DNA of 64,000 nt, from contig JASXTE010000001.1 in the NCBI GenBank assembly GCA_030280995.1, forward strand, positions 7,907,001 through 7,971,000, given 5' to 3'. This DNA comes from Hemileia vastatrix (taxonomy: Eukaryota > Basidiomycota > Pucciniomycetes > Pucciniales > Zaghouaniaceae). Shown here piece by piece: positions 1 through 10,348 of the stretch; position 1 is the stretch's first letter, and the number at the start of each line of letters is the position of its first letter. The notes beneath the pieces are model-generated. The model saw nothing but the letters and a program-made list of their open reading frames with translations, ran no database searches and had not been told where the DNA came from. The position numbers were made by a program, and so were the translations under genes.

Positions 1-479
1 AAAAATAATCCTGGTTGATTTGGTAGAAAAAAGGTGTATTTTTAAATGGAAGATTTCTAACTTTTATACCCCTAATATATTAACTTATCAATTATTATAA
101 ATTTATTTTACTTAAGTAGCCTTTTGGATTACTTGTCTAGTTTTTATTTCATTTCTATTTTCTCTGGACTCTGTAGAATGTGTTAAAGTATGTTCAAATT
201 TTTGTCTTTCTGTTTGTTGTCTTTTATTATTAACCAAAAGTAATCACTTAATTCTGTTGTTGTAATTCCCACTATATTTGTTTCTTCTTCTTGGGATTCT
301 GGGTTTTTATTGTTTTTTGTAATGCATCTCTTCTTGGTGCATCTGCATTCTGACGTTTCTTTCCTTCTCTGTGACTTATTGTCATATTTACTCTAAATTA
401 TTGAATTGCTAATTGCCATATTAACATGTGTATATTAAGTTTTTTCATGTTTAATAAACTTTTAATTGCACTACAATCT

Positions 480-1480
480 GTAATTATTTCAAATTTTGAT
501 CCATATAGGTAATAATATAGTTTTCCAAATCCCTATACTTCACATATGCATTCTAGTTGTTTGGCTCCATATTTTAATTCTCTATTTCTTAATTGTCCTG
601 ATATAAAACATATTAGTAACTCTTTTAGTTCATCTTCTATTTTTTTGTTTTTAATGCAATTTTTCTCGTAATCCTGTAAATCTTGCATCCACATATACTA
701 TGAAAGGTTCATTCCAGTCTGGTAATATTAATACTTGTGTTGATTTTGGTTTTTTCTTTAATTCTTCAAATGGTTGTATTCTTTCTTTTGTCATTTCAAA
801 TATTATATTCTTTTCCAATAGTTTATATAAAGATTTGCTTATTTATGCAAAATTTTTAATATATTGTCTGTAATAACTGCAAACTTCTAAAAAACTTTGT
901 AGTTGTTTGATTTTTTTGTGGTAATTTTTTTTATATTATTGGTGCCACTTTTGCCTCTTCTTCTGATATATAAATTCCTGAGATTTTATATCCTAACGAA
1001 GTTAATTCTTTATATCCAAATTTGAATTTTTGTATGCTTATTCTGATTACTTATTCTATACTCTTTTCAAATTTAATATTCAAATTTTTTATGTGTTCTT
1101 CAATTTTTTTTGATAGTATTATTAAAGCATCAATATATATTATTAACCATCCCTCTCTTGATTCTTTATAATAAGTTTTTTCCATTATTCTTTGAAATAC
1201 TGCTGGTCCATTCTTAATACCAAAATGCATTAATAAATATTCATTAACTTCTATATGGAAGACAATTCTCAGTAATTCCCTTGTTTCTTTTTCTACTCTT
1301 ACTTTATGGTATCCCTCAAAAATATTGATTGTAGTAATATATTTAGCTCCTTTAATTGTTGAAATTTTTTGAACTATTCTTGGCATAGGATATGAATCTA
1401 ATATTGTATATGTGTTCAGTGCTCTGAAGTCCCCACATATTCTTGATTTTTTATTATGGTATGTAGTTATTGATGGTTCT
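480..1480 (-). pseudogene. Reverse transcriptase-RNase H fragment (Ty3/gypsy)
   Basis: Three reading-frame pieces can be followed. The finger region reads RICGDFRALNTYTILDSYP (near 1470-1390). The palm (1386-1051) keeps FGIKNGPAVFQRIM and the catalytic-box relic YIDALI, where Ty3 elements have YxDD, so the second catalytic Asp is lost. The thumb reads KVAPI near 930. RNase H begins with the usual linker PFEELKKKP and VLILPDW, followed by VYVDA (near 780-690) and later RELKYGAKQLECI (near 600-545). Stops and frameshifts separate the pieces. Family assignment is secure; activity is excluded. Confidence 0.8.
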
Positions 1481-2114
1481 GTAATTTATTTCTCCCTACT
1501 TGTGTAACTTCTCTTATAGCTTCTAGTTCTTTTGATTCTTTAATGTTTCTCTCAATTTCTTCCTTATTTCTTGGACTTGTATTGTATGGTTTTCTTTGTA
1601 ATGCTGCTGGGTATGGCTCTTCACAAGTTAATGTTATTTCTAATTCATGTCCTTAAATTTTTCTTATTTTCTTCTTCCCATATGAAAATGATTCTTTGTT
1701 CTTTTCAATTCTATTTTTTATTTCATCTCTTTCTTTTTCTGTCAAATCTTGATGATTTTAATGTTTAATAATTCTTTTTCAAATTCATTATCTTCTTTTT
1801 CAATGCTATATACTCTTATAGCTGGTTTCTTTTTTATTAAATTAAATTTTTTCATCTTGTCTTTTCCAATTGTGAATTCTTTGTCTATGTAGTTAATATT
1901 GAAACCTTATCTGTATAGATTTTCACCTCCCAGTATTTTTGTATTTTCACTCCTCATTTCTACAAATATTATTTTTTTACTTTTAGTATATTTTTACTCT
2001 TTTGCTTAGGAAATTTTGTTTCTATATTAACTAGTCCTGTTGTCATTAATTTTCCTCCTAATCTCATCAGTGTTAAATTGTTTTTTCATTTCTTTTATTT
2101 CATTTTTTTTAGTT

Positions 2115-2312
2115 TTATTTTTTCAAATATTTTTTGCTTAGTATGGAGCATGCTGCTCCTGAATCAATGCATATTTGTACTAGGTATCCATTTATATATC
2201 TAAATGTTATTTCTTGTATACTGTCTTGATAACTCACTTTTTCATTTAATTTTCTTGATATGAAATTATGTTTTGATAATTCTATGTTAATTTCTTCTTC
2301 TATGTTTTCCAT
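2115..2312 (-). pseudogene. Retroviral-type aspartic protease fragment
   Basis: A 65-residue minus-strand reading frame contains CIDSGAACSILSKKYL, the DSGA active-site loop of a retropepsin followed by the usual small and hydrophobic residues. It lies between the zinc knuckle and reverse transcriptase remnants, as expected for Ty3 order. Only the N-terminal half of a protease domain is readable. Confidence 0.65.
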
Positions 2313-2460
2313 TGTGTTAATTTAGAATTCTTCTTTCATTATATTTAATGTGTATTCTTCTTTTTCATCTTCTGATTCTTCCTCATTTTTACTATTGCTC
2401 TTTATTTATAATTCTTCACTTTGTTCTATGTCTTCTACTTATATATTTTTAATTTTAGTG

Positions 2461-4140
2461 TTAGGACATAAGTTGCTATAGTGTCATTTTTTTACATATG
2501 TCACATTGTATATTATTTTTAACTTCTTGTTTCTTGTTTTTCTTTTTCTTTTCTTCTTCTTTGTGAATAATATTTTTGTACAGTGGCTCATAGAAAAGAT
2601 GACATTTATAAATTTTTTCATCTTGGAACAGTTATTTCAGCTGATGATAAAATATGTCTAATGATTGTCTTCTTCTCCATCTGGAATTCATATCATTCTC
2701 TATTTTTCCATATAATTTTATTGTTAAATATTCTATACTATCATCTTCATCCCATGTAGTTTCTATAGCTTTCAACTTATATGCTAGATTCATAAGCCAT
2801 ATTCCTGGATTTTTAGCTTTTTCTACATTTAATTTATTATTATTTATATGATTTCTCATTTTAACTATCCATGTTCTTGTTAACAATTTTTCAATTAGTT
2901 TTTCTTGCTAATCTTTGCATGATTTTTTATTAGATGTTTATCTTGTTTTGAAATACCAATCTCTTGCTTCTCCTTTTAGTATCTCCCCACATTTTGATGT
3001 TATATAAATTTCTGGAATATTAAACTCTTTTTTAATACATATATATTATTGTTAAACTCTATATGTTTGTAATTACCCTCTCCGTTGAATATTAGAAAAT
3101 TTTTCTATTTTTGGATAATATTTAGAGTTTATTCTTTCTGAATCACTTTTATCTTTCTCTTTATTATCTTCTTTCTACAAGGCTTTTTAATTTTATTCTG
3201 TATTTTGTTGTGTTGTTTGTCCTTTATCTTCTTTGTTTATTTTTTTCAGTATTATCTTTTTTATATTGTCTAATCTGTTACATATATCCTGTTTCATTTG
3301 TTCTATTTTTAAAATTTCAGGTTTTATTTTTTCTGTTCCATTATTATATTTAATTTTTAATATTGCTAACCATTTCTGTGTTTTCATATTGTTTATTTAT
3401 TTAAGTGTATTTATTTTACTTGACATTAACTCATCAACTGATTCTGTTGTTTTTTCAAAAAAAAGTAATGTATTATTTTTTATTTCTTTATTATTAATTG
3501 CATTTACTTTTATATTCTATTCACTTATATTTTAAATAATATTACATTTATCACTTATTGGGACTATTACATCTCTCATAATAGTAGAAATAGTTGCAGT
3601 ATTTTCATGTATTTTATTAGTAACTATATTTATATCTCTTGAAAATAACCTTTCTTCATTATCATATAGCCTATCCATGCAATCCTTCATCTCAGTTTCT
3701 TCTTTGGTCTCCACTGGTTCCCTTTTTGTTGTCAATACTGGTTCTGTTTTTATATTGGGTAAGTTTTTTCTCAACATTCTTCTTGCCATGGAATATTACT
3801 TACTGAATTCTCCTTTCTGGCAATTTTAGGATGTTCATTATCCACAATTCCTCTCCTTTCTTAAGGCTTTCTATTTGTTTTATTTTTGTTTTGTTTTGCT
3901 CTTGCAGTTTCCATAAATCTTTTATTGTTGGAGTAGGTTTTTGAGGAGCTTTATAGATTCTTTTATCATTATACATTGATCCTCCATATGATTGACTTTG
4001 ATATCAAGGAAATATTGATTTATCTTGACTTCTTCAATATTGTCTTCCAAATATTCTATTGTCTCCTTCATTTGCTGAATCTCAGTCCTCATCTTCTGGT
4101 TTACTATTTTGTCAGTCTCTCTTTGTATTAATATTGTCAT
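2461..4140 (-). pseudogene. Gag remnant with zinc knuckle
   Basis: Minus-strand frames at 3922-4140, 3532-3789, 3193-3387 and 2632-2886 are short, charged and partly coiled-coil (for example EIQQMKETIEYLEDNIEEVK). The most C-terminal piece has the W-rich, charged look of a capsid (WLMNLAYKLKAIETTWDEDD). Near 2510-2461, CDIC and HYSNLCP form a CCHC knuckle (C-x2-C, then H-x4-C). Two bases are missing and a stop lies between the halves. Gag identity comes from position and the knuckle; the fragments alone would not be diagnostic. Confidence 0.55.
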
Positions 4141-4502
4141 ATTTTGTAAAATACAATTGATTATTTCTGATAAATTCTCTTGATTCTCATTTATTTTTTT
4201 AAGGCAGGTGTCTATTATTTTTGAGCATTTTCAAGGAGCTCACTAGATTGTTTTGAAAATTTATCATTGTTAATTTTTGGTCTTTATTTTCCATCTATTT
4301 CTAACTGGTGTCTGAGTGTAGGAACATATTGGTCTTGCTTATCTAGTGGTAAGTTTCTTATTCTACAAAATTTTCTTTGTTCTTTTTCCATTTTGAATTC
4401 CTTTTATTTTATTTTTTGTATTAACTTATTTTTATTATTTCTTCTTTTATCTTCTGTGCACAGCTCTTTTTTTATGATTTTCTGTGATTGTGTGTAACCC
4501 TA

Positions 4503-5131
4503 CACAGGGGGAAAAAAATTGTGAAATAGATTTCTAGTTCAGTTTTGTGACCCTGTTCCATTCCTAGGTGTTTTTTGGGACAAACCATTGAATTTCACTT
4601 TTTGAGCCCACCTTATTTTTTGCCTTTGGAAGAGGATTAAGGTGGTCTCCTGTGGGTATTCTTGTAAGAGAAGGGAGTAGGAGGCTCAAATAGAATTTTT
4701 GGATGAATCCATGAAGATGAGAGGACATGAGCCAAGTATATTCCAATTTCAGAAAAGAAAAAAATAAGGTGGGGTCAAACAGGGTCACTCCACAAATCAG
4801 ACCCAGAATCACTACGCAATATAGGGGATGGACTTGCTAGCAAGTCCCCAACCTGAACTTAGATGGAACTCAGATGGAACTCAGACTGAACTCATATTAA
4901 ACCCATACTGAACTCTACTTGAACACCCACCTAAAACTGTTCTGCTGAGTGGTGTTCATTCCTGATTGTATGGTTCCTTTGTCAATGGCTCAATGTGTGT
5001 TCAATCTGTAGTGAGTTTGGGTCCAAGGTTGCGGACTCGCTAGCAAGTCCGCCCCCCAAATTGTGTGGTGAATCATACCCTGAAACCAAAAGTTGAACTA
5101 GACATATAGTTCAGGGATTATTCCCCCTGTG
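4503..5131. mobile_element. MITE with CACAGGGGGAA ends, 3-bp TSD CTA
   Basis: The left end begins CACAGGGGGAA and the right end finishes with its inverse. CTAGTTCA is also inverted slightly further in. CTA occurs directly at 4500-4502 and 5132-5134, a 3-bp target duplication. Removing the nested CACTA MITE leaves about 365 bp. There is no coding capacity. Ends and 3-bp duplication suggest the CACTA (CMC) superfamily or a relative; superfamily is an inference. Confidence 0.6.
4810..5070 (+). mobile_element. CACTA-type MITE, copy 1 (261 bp)
   Basis: Begins CACTACGCAATATAGGGG and ends ATTGTGTGGTG, with imperfect 37-bp inverted ends. Each end normally contains the palindrome GGACTTGCTAGCAAGTCC; here the left copy reads ..CCCC and the right one is GGACTCGCTAGCAAGTCC. 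Flanked by AAT on both sides (4807-4809, 5071-5073), a 3-bp target duplication. The left half carries a run of degenerate GAACTCAGAT-like direct subrepeats. Nested inside the 4503-5131 MITE. No ORF of its own. Confidence 0.85.
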
Positions 5132-5399
5132 CTATTTCTTTTTTTTATATTGCTTATCTGCCTTGCTTGTTTTTTTTTGTTCTTGTTGTTTTTGTATACC
5201 TATTTTCTTTGTTTTTTTGTTTATTCTTTTATAATAATAATAATGAAAATTTATTTTCTTCTCTTTTTATATTGCACTACTTTCTGATTACTCTTGTCAT
5301 TTATATATATATTTTTAATTTCTTATTTTTTATCCTTCACCACAATTATTTCTGTCCTTGTATGTGTCTGAAAACCAGGATACTTAAAGAAAGACCTGT

Positions 5400-6476
5400 T
5401 GTAGACAATCCTATAGTACTAGCTATAGGTCCTGACCAAGGGACTTGGAGTAGAACTGGAGAAAAAATCCCCTGTCCCTTTGAGAAATACCAGGTGAGAT
5501 ATATTTGCTACAGCTAATTAGAGACTGTTACAATACCCCTTCCAACACACTTCTTGACTGCTTAACATGTCAATACAGTAGCCAATAGCAGACCGCTGAG
5601 AGCCAGAGAACCAGAAAACTGAAATGCAGAGAATTCCACACCAGAAACCAAAGACACAGTGCACTTGATGCGCAAACACAGAAAAAATACTTGATGTAGT
5701 TTGCAAAGCTACAACAGAGAAATCAGTTGCCAAAGTTGAGTTAAATGAAGAAATAACCTTGCAACAAACACAGCCAATTGTGGCCAAAAAACAGTGAAAT
5801 CTGAGTGAGAAACAATGATATAATTACTGGATGGTTTTATTATAATTAAAGTTGCCCCAAACTGTCTTCTTCAGTATGTACACAGACCACCCATCTATAA
5901 ATCCATGCACAGCAACACATTTGGCACTTTTGACAGCCAAATTGAATAAAAACCCTCTAGAAATGCTCCCCAGCCTACTATAACCAAGGTGGGAAGCCCG
6001 CTTAGAAGTAGCCGGACCTCCCTGAAGCCAGAAAACTACCAAAAACCTCCAATAAAGCCCAAAATACTTAGAAAAATCTACCACAACTACTAAAACCCTT
6101 AAAACACAAAATTAAGCTATGAGAACATTGAGACATAAAATATAGAGCCAAATTAGCTCTACTTGATGGGACTAAGCACTTAACCCTAAGAATTAAGTTT
6201 AGCCTGTAAAAGAGGAAAAAAATTAAACAGCTATCTTTTACAAATGAAAAGTGAGTAAATGACCCCTTAAAACTTGGAATATGAAAAATATCAACAAGAC
6301 ATCAAATATAGAAAAAATCTGGGGCTATCTATTTGATGTATTTTCATACTCATAGTCCCAATATTCACTGAATAAAAACCAAAATACACCTAATCCTTCA
6401 ACCAATGTCAATTAAGACGTACAAAAACAGTGCCAAACAGACCAACAAAGGCCTCTGCCAATGTTGGAAGACCACA
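5400..6476 (-). repeat. 3' LTR of element A
   Basis: On the minus strand it runs TGTGGTCTTCC to TCTACA (TG...CA ends) and aligns over its full length with 10349-11426. The start TGTGGT is shared with the LTR of the autonomous element at 49062. The polypurine tract abuts it at 6477. Confidence 0.85.
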
Positions 6477-6486
6477 TCCTCCCTCC
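6477..6486 (-). other. Polypurine tract of element A
   Basis: GGAGGGAGGA on the minus strand directly upstream of the 3' LTR. The identical ten bases precede the 3' LTR of the autonomous element (58919-58928), tying the two elements together and fixing the LTR boundary. Confidence 0.75.
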
Positions 6487-6557
6487 AATTTATAATTTCT
6501 ACATTCTCCTTCATCACATCCACTATTTCCAGCTTTCTTTCAAAATCTGCCTCTGAC

Positions 6558-7031
6558 ATGGGCCCTTGCCAATACTGCATTGACAACAATCTGATCTGCC
6601 CCATCACACCTCCAGCTCATCCATACAGAACCTGCTGTGATGCCTGCCAATCCAGAACAAAAGCTTGCTTTAGACCTTGTCCAATATTATCCTCAACAGT
6701 TTCACCTCCTCCTCAACATGGTCCATCTTCTACCAGCACCAAAATATCAAGGCCATCCATCCTGATACCTAGATTAGTCAACAAACTACACCCTTCAAAG
6801 AAGAGTGCCAACACCACTACAGCAACTACTTCTACCATGCTTGGTCCATCTGATGATAAAAAACTTTTATTCCTTCTTTATACTTTTAAAACTGATGACT
6901 TCTCAGTTCTTCCATCTTCTGACAGTGATGATAACAATGTAGGATCCATTGAACAACCAACACCTAACCACTTGCCCACCATTAAGGCCAAGTTCCAACA
7001 ACACTCCTCTGAAAAAAACACCTTCTACTAA
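6558..7031 (+). CDS. Antisense ORF in element A with zinc-cluster-like cysteines
   Basis: This 157-residue ORF runs opposite to the retroelement, just inside the 3' LTR. Cysteines at residues 4, 7, 14, 27, 30 and 37 follow C-x2-C-x6-C-x12-C-x2-C-x6-C, the spacing of fungal Zn2Cys6 binuclear clusters. Basic residues are sparse in the first half but present in the second (QSRTKAC). The remainder is rich in Ser, Thr and Pro with an acidic patch (SSDSDDNN). An earlier ATG at 6405 lies inside the LTR, but the sister LTR has a stop six codons into that frame, so I prefer 6558. No counterpart is seen in the autonomous element. It may be a captured gene fragment, an antisense regulator or chance; the cysteine spacing is the only real support. 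Confidence 0.4.
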   Translation: MGPCQYCIDNNLICPITPPAHPYRTCCDACQSRTKACFRPCPILSSTVSPPPQHGPSSTSTKISRPSILIPRLVNKLHPSKKSANTTTATTSTMLGPSDDKKLLFLLYTFKTDDFSVLPSSDSDDNNVGSIEQPTPNHLPTIKAKFQQHSSEKNTFY

Positions 7032-7240
7032 ACTGATTCCAATCCACTCCTGTTAGAAATACACAAGACCTTAAGAAAAGGAAACACCTCATCCACCAGT
7101 TCAAGACTAATTCTGAACACTTTGTTTCATCTCTTGATTCTCTTCTGCCACTTGACTCTTGATTGAACTTTTTGACTTAGAAATGAAATTCTTGACCACT
7201 CTCAAGACTTCCTGAATGTAGCCAATCATAAGAAATTCCT

Positions 7241-7697
7241 TAGTTTACAGTCTTGGGGGACTCATCCTCAGTTTTAAGTCTTGGGGGACTAACAGCCCTC
7301 ATTTTATAGTCTTGGGGGGCTCAAAAACCCTCAGTTTATAGTCTTGGGGGACTCAAAACCTAAATCATAAAGACAGAAAAGAGATCAAACCATTAAAGAC
7401 TAAAGAAATAAACTAGGATTCTGGGGTAACTTTTCTACAGAAAGCTCATCAGTTACCCCCACACTTACCTTAACTAAATTCAGAGATTCCTCCTTTGGAT
7501 TCCCTCTTCCAGAATTACACCAACATCACACTCTCAGTTTATAGTCCTGAAGGACTCAACCATCAAACCATCCTCAGTTTTTAGTCTTGGGGGACTATAC
7601 CATTCTTCAGTTTAAAGTCTTGATGGACTGAACATAGTGTTCAGCTTAAAGTCTTGATGAACTTACCATAATGTTCAGTTTAAAGTCTTGAAAGACT
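7241..7697 (-). repeat. Array of nine small hairpins ending TAAACTG (element A)
   Basis: On the minus strand each copy reads roughly AGTCC-(N)3CAAGACT-(W)TAAACTG. AGTC pairs with GACT around a 5-6 nt loop. Copies sit near 7241, 7269, 7298, 7331, 7535, 7574, 7608, 7642 and 7676. The copy near 7540 has an extended AGTCC/GGACT stem. Two further copies occur at 8276-8298 and 8538-8560. The same motif family fills the 3' noncoding region of the autonomous element at 57443-58260. Function unknown. Confidence 0.8.
7423..7459 (-). other. Conserved stem-loop, copy 1 (element A)
   Basis: GGGGTAAC at 7423 pairs with GTTACCCC ending at 7459, with a GAGC-type inner sequence in the loop. Other copies are at 8370-8411, 8631-8671 and 56487-56527. 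Confidence 0.6.
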
Positions 7698-7923
7698 TTC
7701 CAAAAAAAAAAAATATTGAAGATATAACCCATAGAATCCAAACCCAAAAATCATTAAAGCCAAAACATTTAAACCTTCCCTGAAGAACCTGAAAAATCTG
7801 AAGATATAACCCATTGGATCCAAAACCAAAAACCATCAAGGCTAAAATATTAATCCTCCTTTAAAAAATAAAATAAAATTGTTTCCCCCAGCTAATTGAT
7901 GAGCTGATCCCCTGATACCTGAC

Positions 7924-7949
7924 CCACATCCAAGTGCACCTTGATGTGG
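7924..7949 (-). other. Stem-loop CCACATC...GATGTGG shared with element G
   Basis: An inverted repeat of CCACATC around a short loop containing TGCAC. Nearly the same hairpin occurs at 56873-56898 in the autonomous element, in the equivalent position between gag/pol and the hairpin array. Confidence 0.55.
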
Positions 7950-8275
7950 CCACACCTAAAAAATTATTTTTATTTTGACTCCTTCTCTTTTACCAAAAAA
8001 ATTGCCAGAGCTCTATCTTGAGCCTTTGAACAAAAATAGCCTCCATAAAAAAATTAAAAGAAAAAAAGAGAAAAAAGAAAATAATCTTGAATCCACCACT
8101 TAAACAGCCAACACCCTAAAACCACATAACAGAGCCAGGTCCAGGTCCACAGAAAAGATCATTGGGTGGGCTCCCTCCAATAAGTAAAAATGATGGGAGA
8201 GCACCAGTGATCCACCATCAATCCAAAATCACCAAAGATAAAGAAGCCAGTACCAGGTTAAGGAACCAGTCCAGT

Positions 8276-8298
8276 CCAGTTTTAAGTCATAGTGGACT
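8276..8298 (-). repeat. TAAACTGG hairpin copy (element A)
   Basis: On the minus strand AGTC-CACTAT-GACT is followed by TAAAACTGG. It lies just beside the stem-loop at 8370-8411; that hairpin-plus-stem-loop pairing is repeated at 8538-8671. Confidence 0.65.
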
Positions 8299-8369
8299 AA
8301 AAACCTGAATAACAAAAACCAGAACTAGGATTCAACTAGGAAAAACAAAATTCTTGAAACAGACATTCT

Positions 8370-8411
8370 GGGGTAACTGTTCTACAGAGCAGCCGGCTCA
8401 TCAGTTACCCC
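8370..8411 (-). other. Conserved stem-loop, copy 2 (element A)
   Basis: A perfect 10-bp stem GGGGTAACTG/CAGTTACCCC. The loop carries an inner GAGC...GCTC stem on the minus strand. Confidence 0.65.
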
Positions 8412-8537
8412 CACACTTGCCAAAATACAATCTAGAAGCCCCCCCTGGCTACCTTCTAACAAAAAACACAACATCTAGCACAATAAACCAAAAACAATAA
8501 GTGTGAGGAGTCCAGCACTTGAAGACCAAAAGAATTT

Positions 8538-8560
8538 CCAGTTTAGAGTCATAGAGGACT
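8538..8560 (-). repeat. TAAACTGG hairpin copy (element A)
   Basis: On the minus strand AGTC-CTCTAT-GACT precedes CTAAACTGG. Same architecture as the copy at 8276. Confidence 0.65.
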
Positions 8561-8630
8561 AAAACCTGTGATGAGAAACTAATACTAGGGTTCAACCAAA
8601 TTAAGAGAAGGGGTTGGAGACAGAAAATCT

Positions 8631-8671
8631 GGGGTAACTGTTGATAGAGCAGCCAGCCCATCAGTTACCCC
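8631..8671 (-). other. Conserved stem-loop, copy 3 (element A)
   Basis: A perfect 10-bp stem GGGGTAACTG/CAGTTACCCC with GGCTGGCTGCTCTAT in the minus-strand loop. That loop matches the loop of the element G copy at 56487-56527. Confidence 0.65.
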
Positions 8672-9020
8672 CACACTTTCCAAAATTAAATCTAGAAGCC
8701 CCACCCTTGGGTGCCTTCTAAAAAAAGGATTTCCAAACACAATTCTTCCCCCATAAAAACCCATTAAAATTCTTGAAATCCAGAAATACACTTTAGAAAT
8801 AAAAAATTTTGCATTTAATCTCATGCTGGAGGTTAGTTAAAAGAAATTATCATCATTTTTATTTTCATTTTATTTTAAATAAAATATCCATCTTCACTTG
8901 AATTTTTCTTTCCTTCCATCTTCATTATACTAAGATTTTTTTTATATAGAGAGACTTTAACCAGAGAGACTTATAAGAATTGGACAAAAAAAAATCCTGA
9001 CCAAAAACATAGAGACCAAA

Positions 9021-10140
9021 TTAAAAAAAACCAAAACAAATTAAGTAGTTTTTCCTCATTTCAGAGGATTCAGATTCTTGAACCCCCAGGTTGAAACTAA
9101 TAAGTTTGCCCATTGGGCTAAAAAATTCATCTTCTGAACTTAAAGGAGCACCCAGAAAATAATCTTCCTCTAGGAGCAATAAATTTAACACAGACTCTTG
9201 CTGACCATCAACAGATCTTAAAGCAACATCTTCATCCAAAAATCTATTATCTAAACATGAAGAAACCATATCATCATGAACATCCAATTTTTCCTTCCCA
9301 CAGAGCTCATCCACCTTTGGAAAGATACACTGATCATCCAGTGTGTACATATCCAAGACATCAAATGAAGCACATTCATGAGATCCATTGACATCATCTG
9401 TTAAAGAAATAAAAATTTCTGAAATATCACAAACATCATCTTCTCCCAAAGTGGGTGATTTCAAAATTTCCACTGTAGCTGAATTTTCTGCCATTTCTTC
9501 CTGAACCTTTCCATCAATTAAAATTTGAATTTCAGGTTCCAACTCTTTAGAAAAAAGATTTTAAAGATGTCCCAGAATAACCTTCTTCAAAACACCTATA
9601 GCAGGAATCCTACTTTCCCCATTTAGAAGTGTCTTCATCGGACCAGCCTTTAACAGAAATCCCTGAACCTCCTTTTTGACCTCCAGACCCATGGCACTCC
9701 AACATAAACTCTTGGCCTCCATTTCATGAGAGGGCATACAATGATAATCCAGATAATCCATAACCTCTTTGAATTCCTCCATAAATTTACCATACTGAAC
9801 CAGAGAAGTTACACCACCATCCATTTCCCATTTCGTAGAAATTCCATAAAGATCATCTATTGAAAACCCAGTGAGCCACCTAATGATCATTTAAATCTTT
9901 AATTTTCCCCAATCCTGACTCCTATATCCCTCCATCTTAAGAACTTCCTTCACCACCTCTCTATAATCAATGAAGAAAATCACCTGCTTCACCATATTCA
10001 AATCAGAAGCCCCATCCACTTCAGAAGCAGCTTCAAAGATCTCCAAAAATAAAATTGCCTCCTCTCCAAAACAAATTTTCCCTTTCCATGACTTGATCTG
10101 ACCATCCTAACTATTTCTAATTATACCTCCCCAATGTTCC
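9021..10140 (-). pseudogene. Gag of element A, broken by two in-frame stops
   Basis: The frame reads continuously from about 10140 to 9021 except for TAA at about 9893 and TAA at about 9560. Segments such as DLNMVKQVIFFIDYREVVKE, GGVTSLVQYGKFMEEF and SRIPAIGVLKKVIL align with the gag at 50402-51583 (DMVKQIRFF, GGVTSLHQYHQF, TRIPGMEVLKKVIL). The C-terminal third is acidic and rich in Asp/Glu, as in that gag. There is no zinc knuckle. The product would be a capsid-like protein, but the stops make it a pseudogene unless read through. Confidence 0.8.
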
Positions 10141-10326
10141 ACCACATATAGCCAAAGTCCCCCCAATATCCTTAAGAGACCTAGGAGGGACCAAATCCTA
10201 CTAGAGAGAAGACCCCCTAGACCAACCACAGAGAGATACAGCACCCAGAAATCCAAAATCCACAAAGAGTCCACAAAAGAAGAGAGTCCAACAGTAACAG
10301 AGATTCCAAAAGCTAGAAAATCCTCA

Positions 10327-10344
10327 CCCCTATGTTGGGCACCA
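10327..10344 (-). other. Primer binding site of element A (tRNA-Lys type)
   Basis: On the minus strand TGGTGCCCAACATAGGGG lies 4 nt inside the 5' LTR. It matches the site of the autonomous element (TGGCGCCCAACGTGGGG) apart from transitions. That sequence is complementary to the 3' end of eukaryotic tRNA-Lys(CUU). Confidence 0.65.
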
Positions 10345-10348
10345 GAAA

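Larger units (their letters stand above)
1..4140 (-). mobile_element. Decayed Ty3/gypsy retroelement, 3' part cut by window edge
   Basis: Reading right to left on the minus strand, remnants appear in normal Ty3 order: coiled-coil gag (about 4140-2630), a CCHC zinc knuckle (2510-2461), an aspartic protease (2312-2115), reverse transcriptase (about 1480-930) and the start of RNase H (about 790-480). Integrase and the 3' LTR would lie beyond base 1. Every module is broken by stops or frameshifts, and the sequence is very AT-rich, so this is an old copy. No LTR could be recognised at the right side. It is not closely similar to the two other Ty3 elements in the window. Confidence 0.75.

Noticed and set aside
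4870..4930. GAACTCAGAT direct repeats as an independent minisatellite
   Set aside because: Present at the same place in all four 261-bp MITE copies, so internal to that element.
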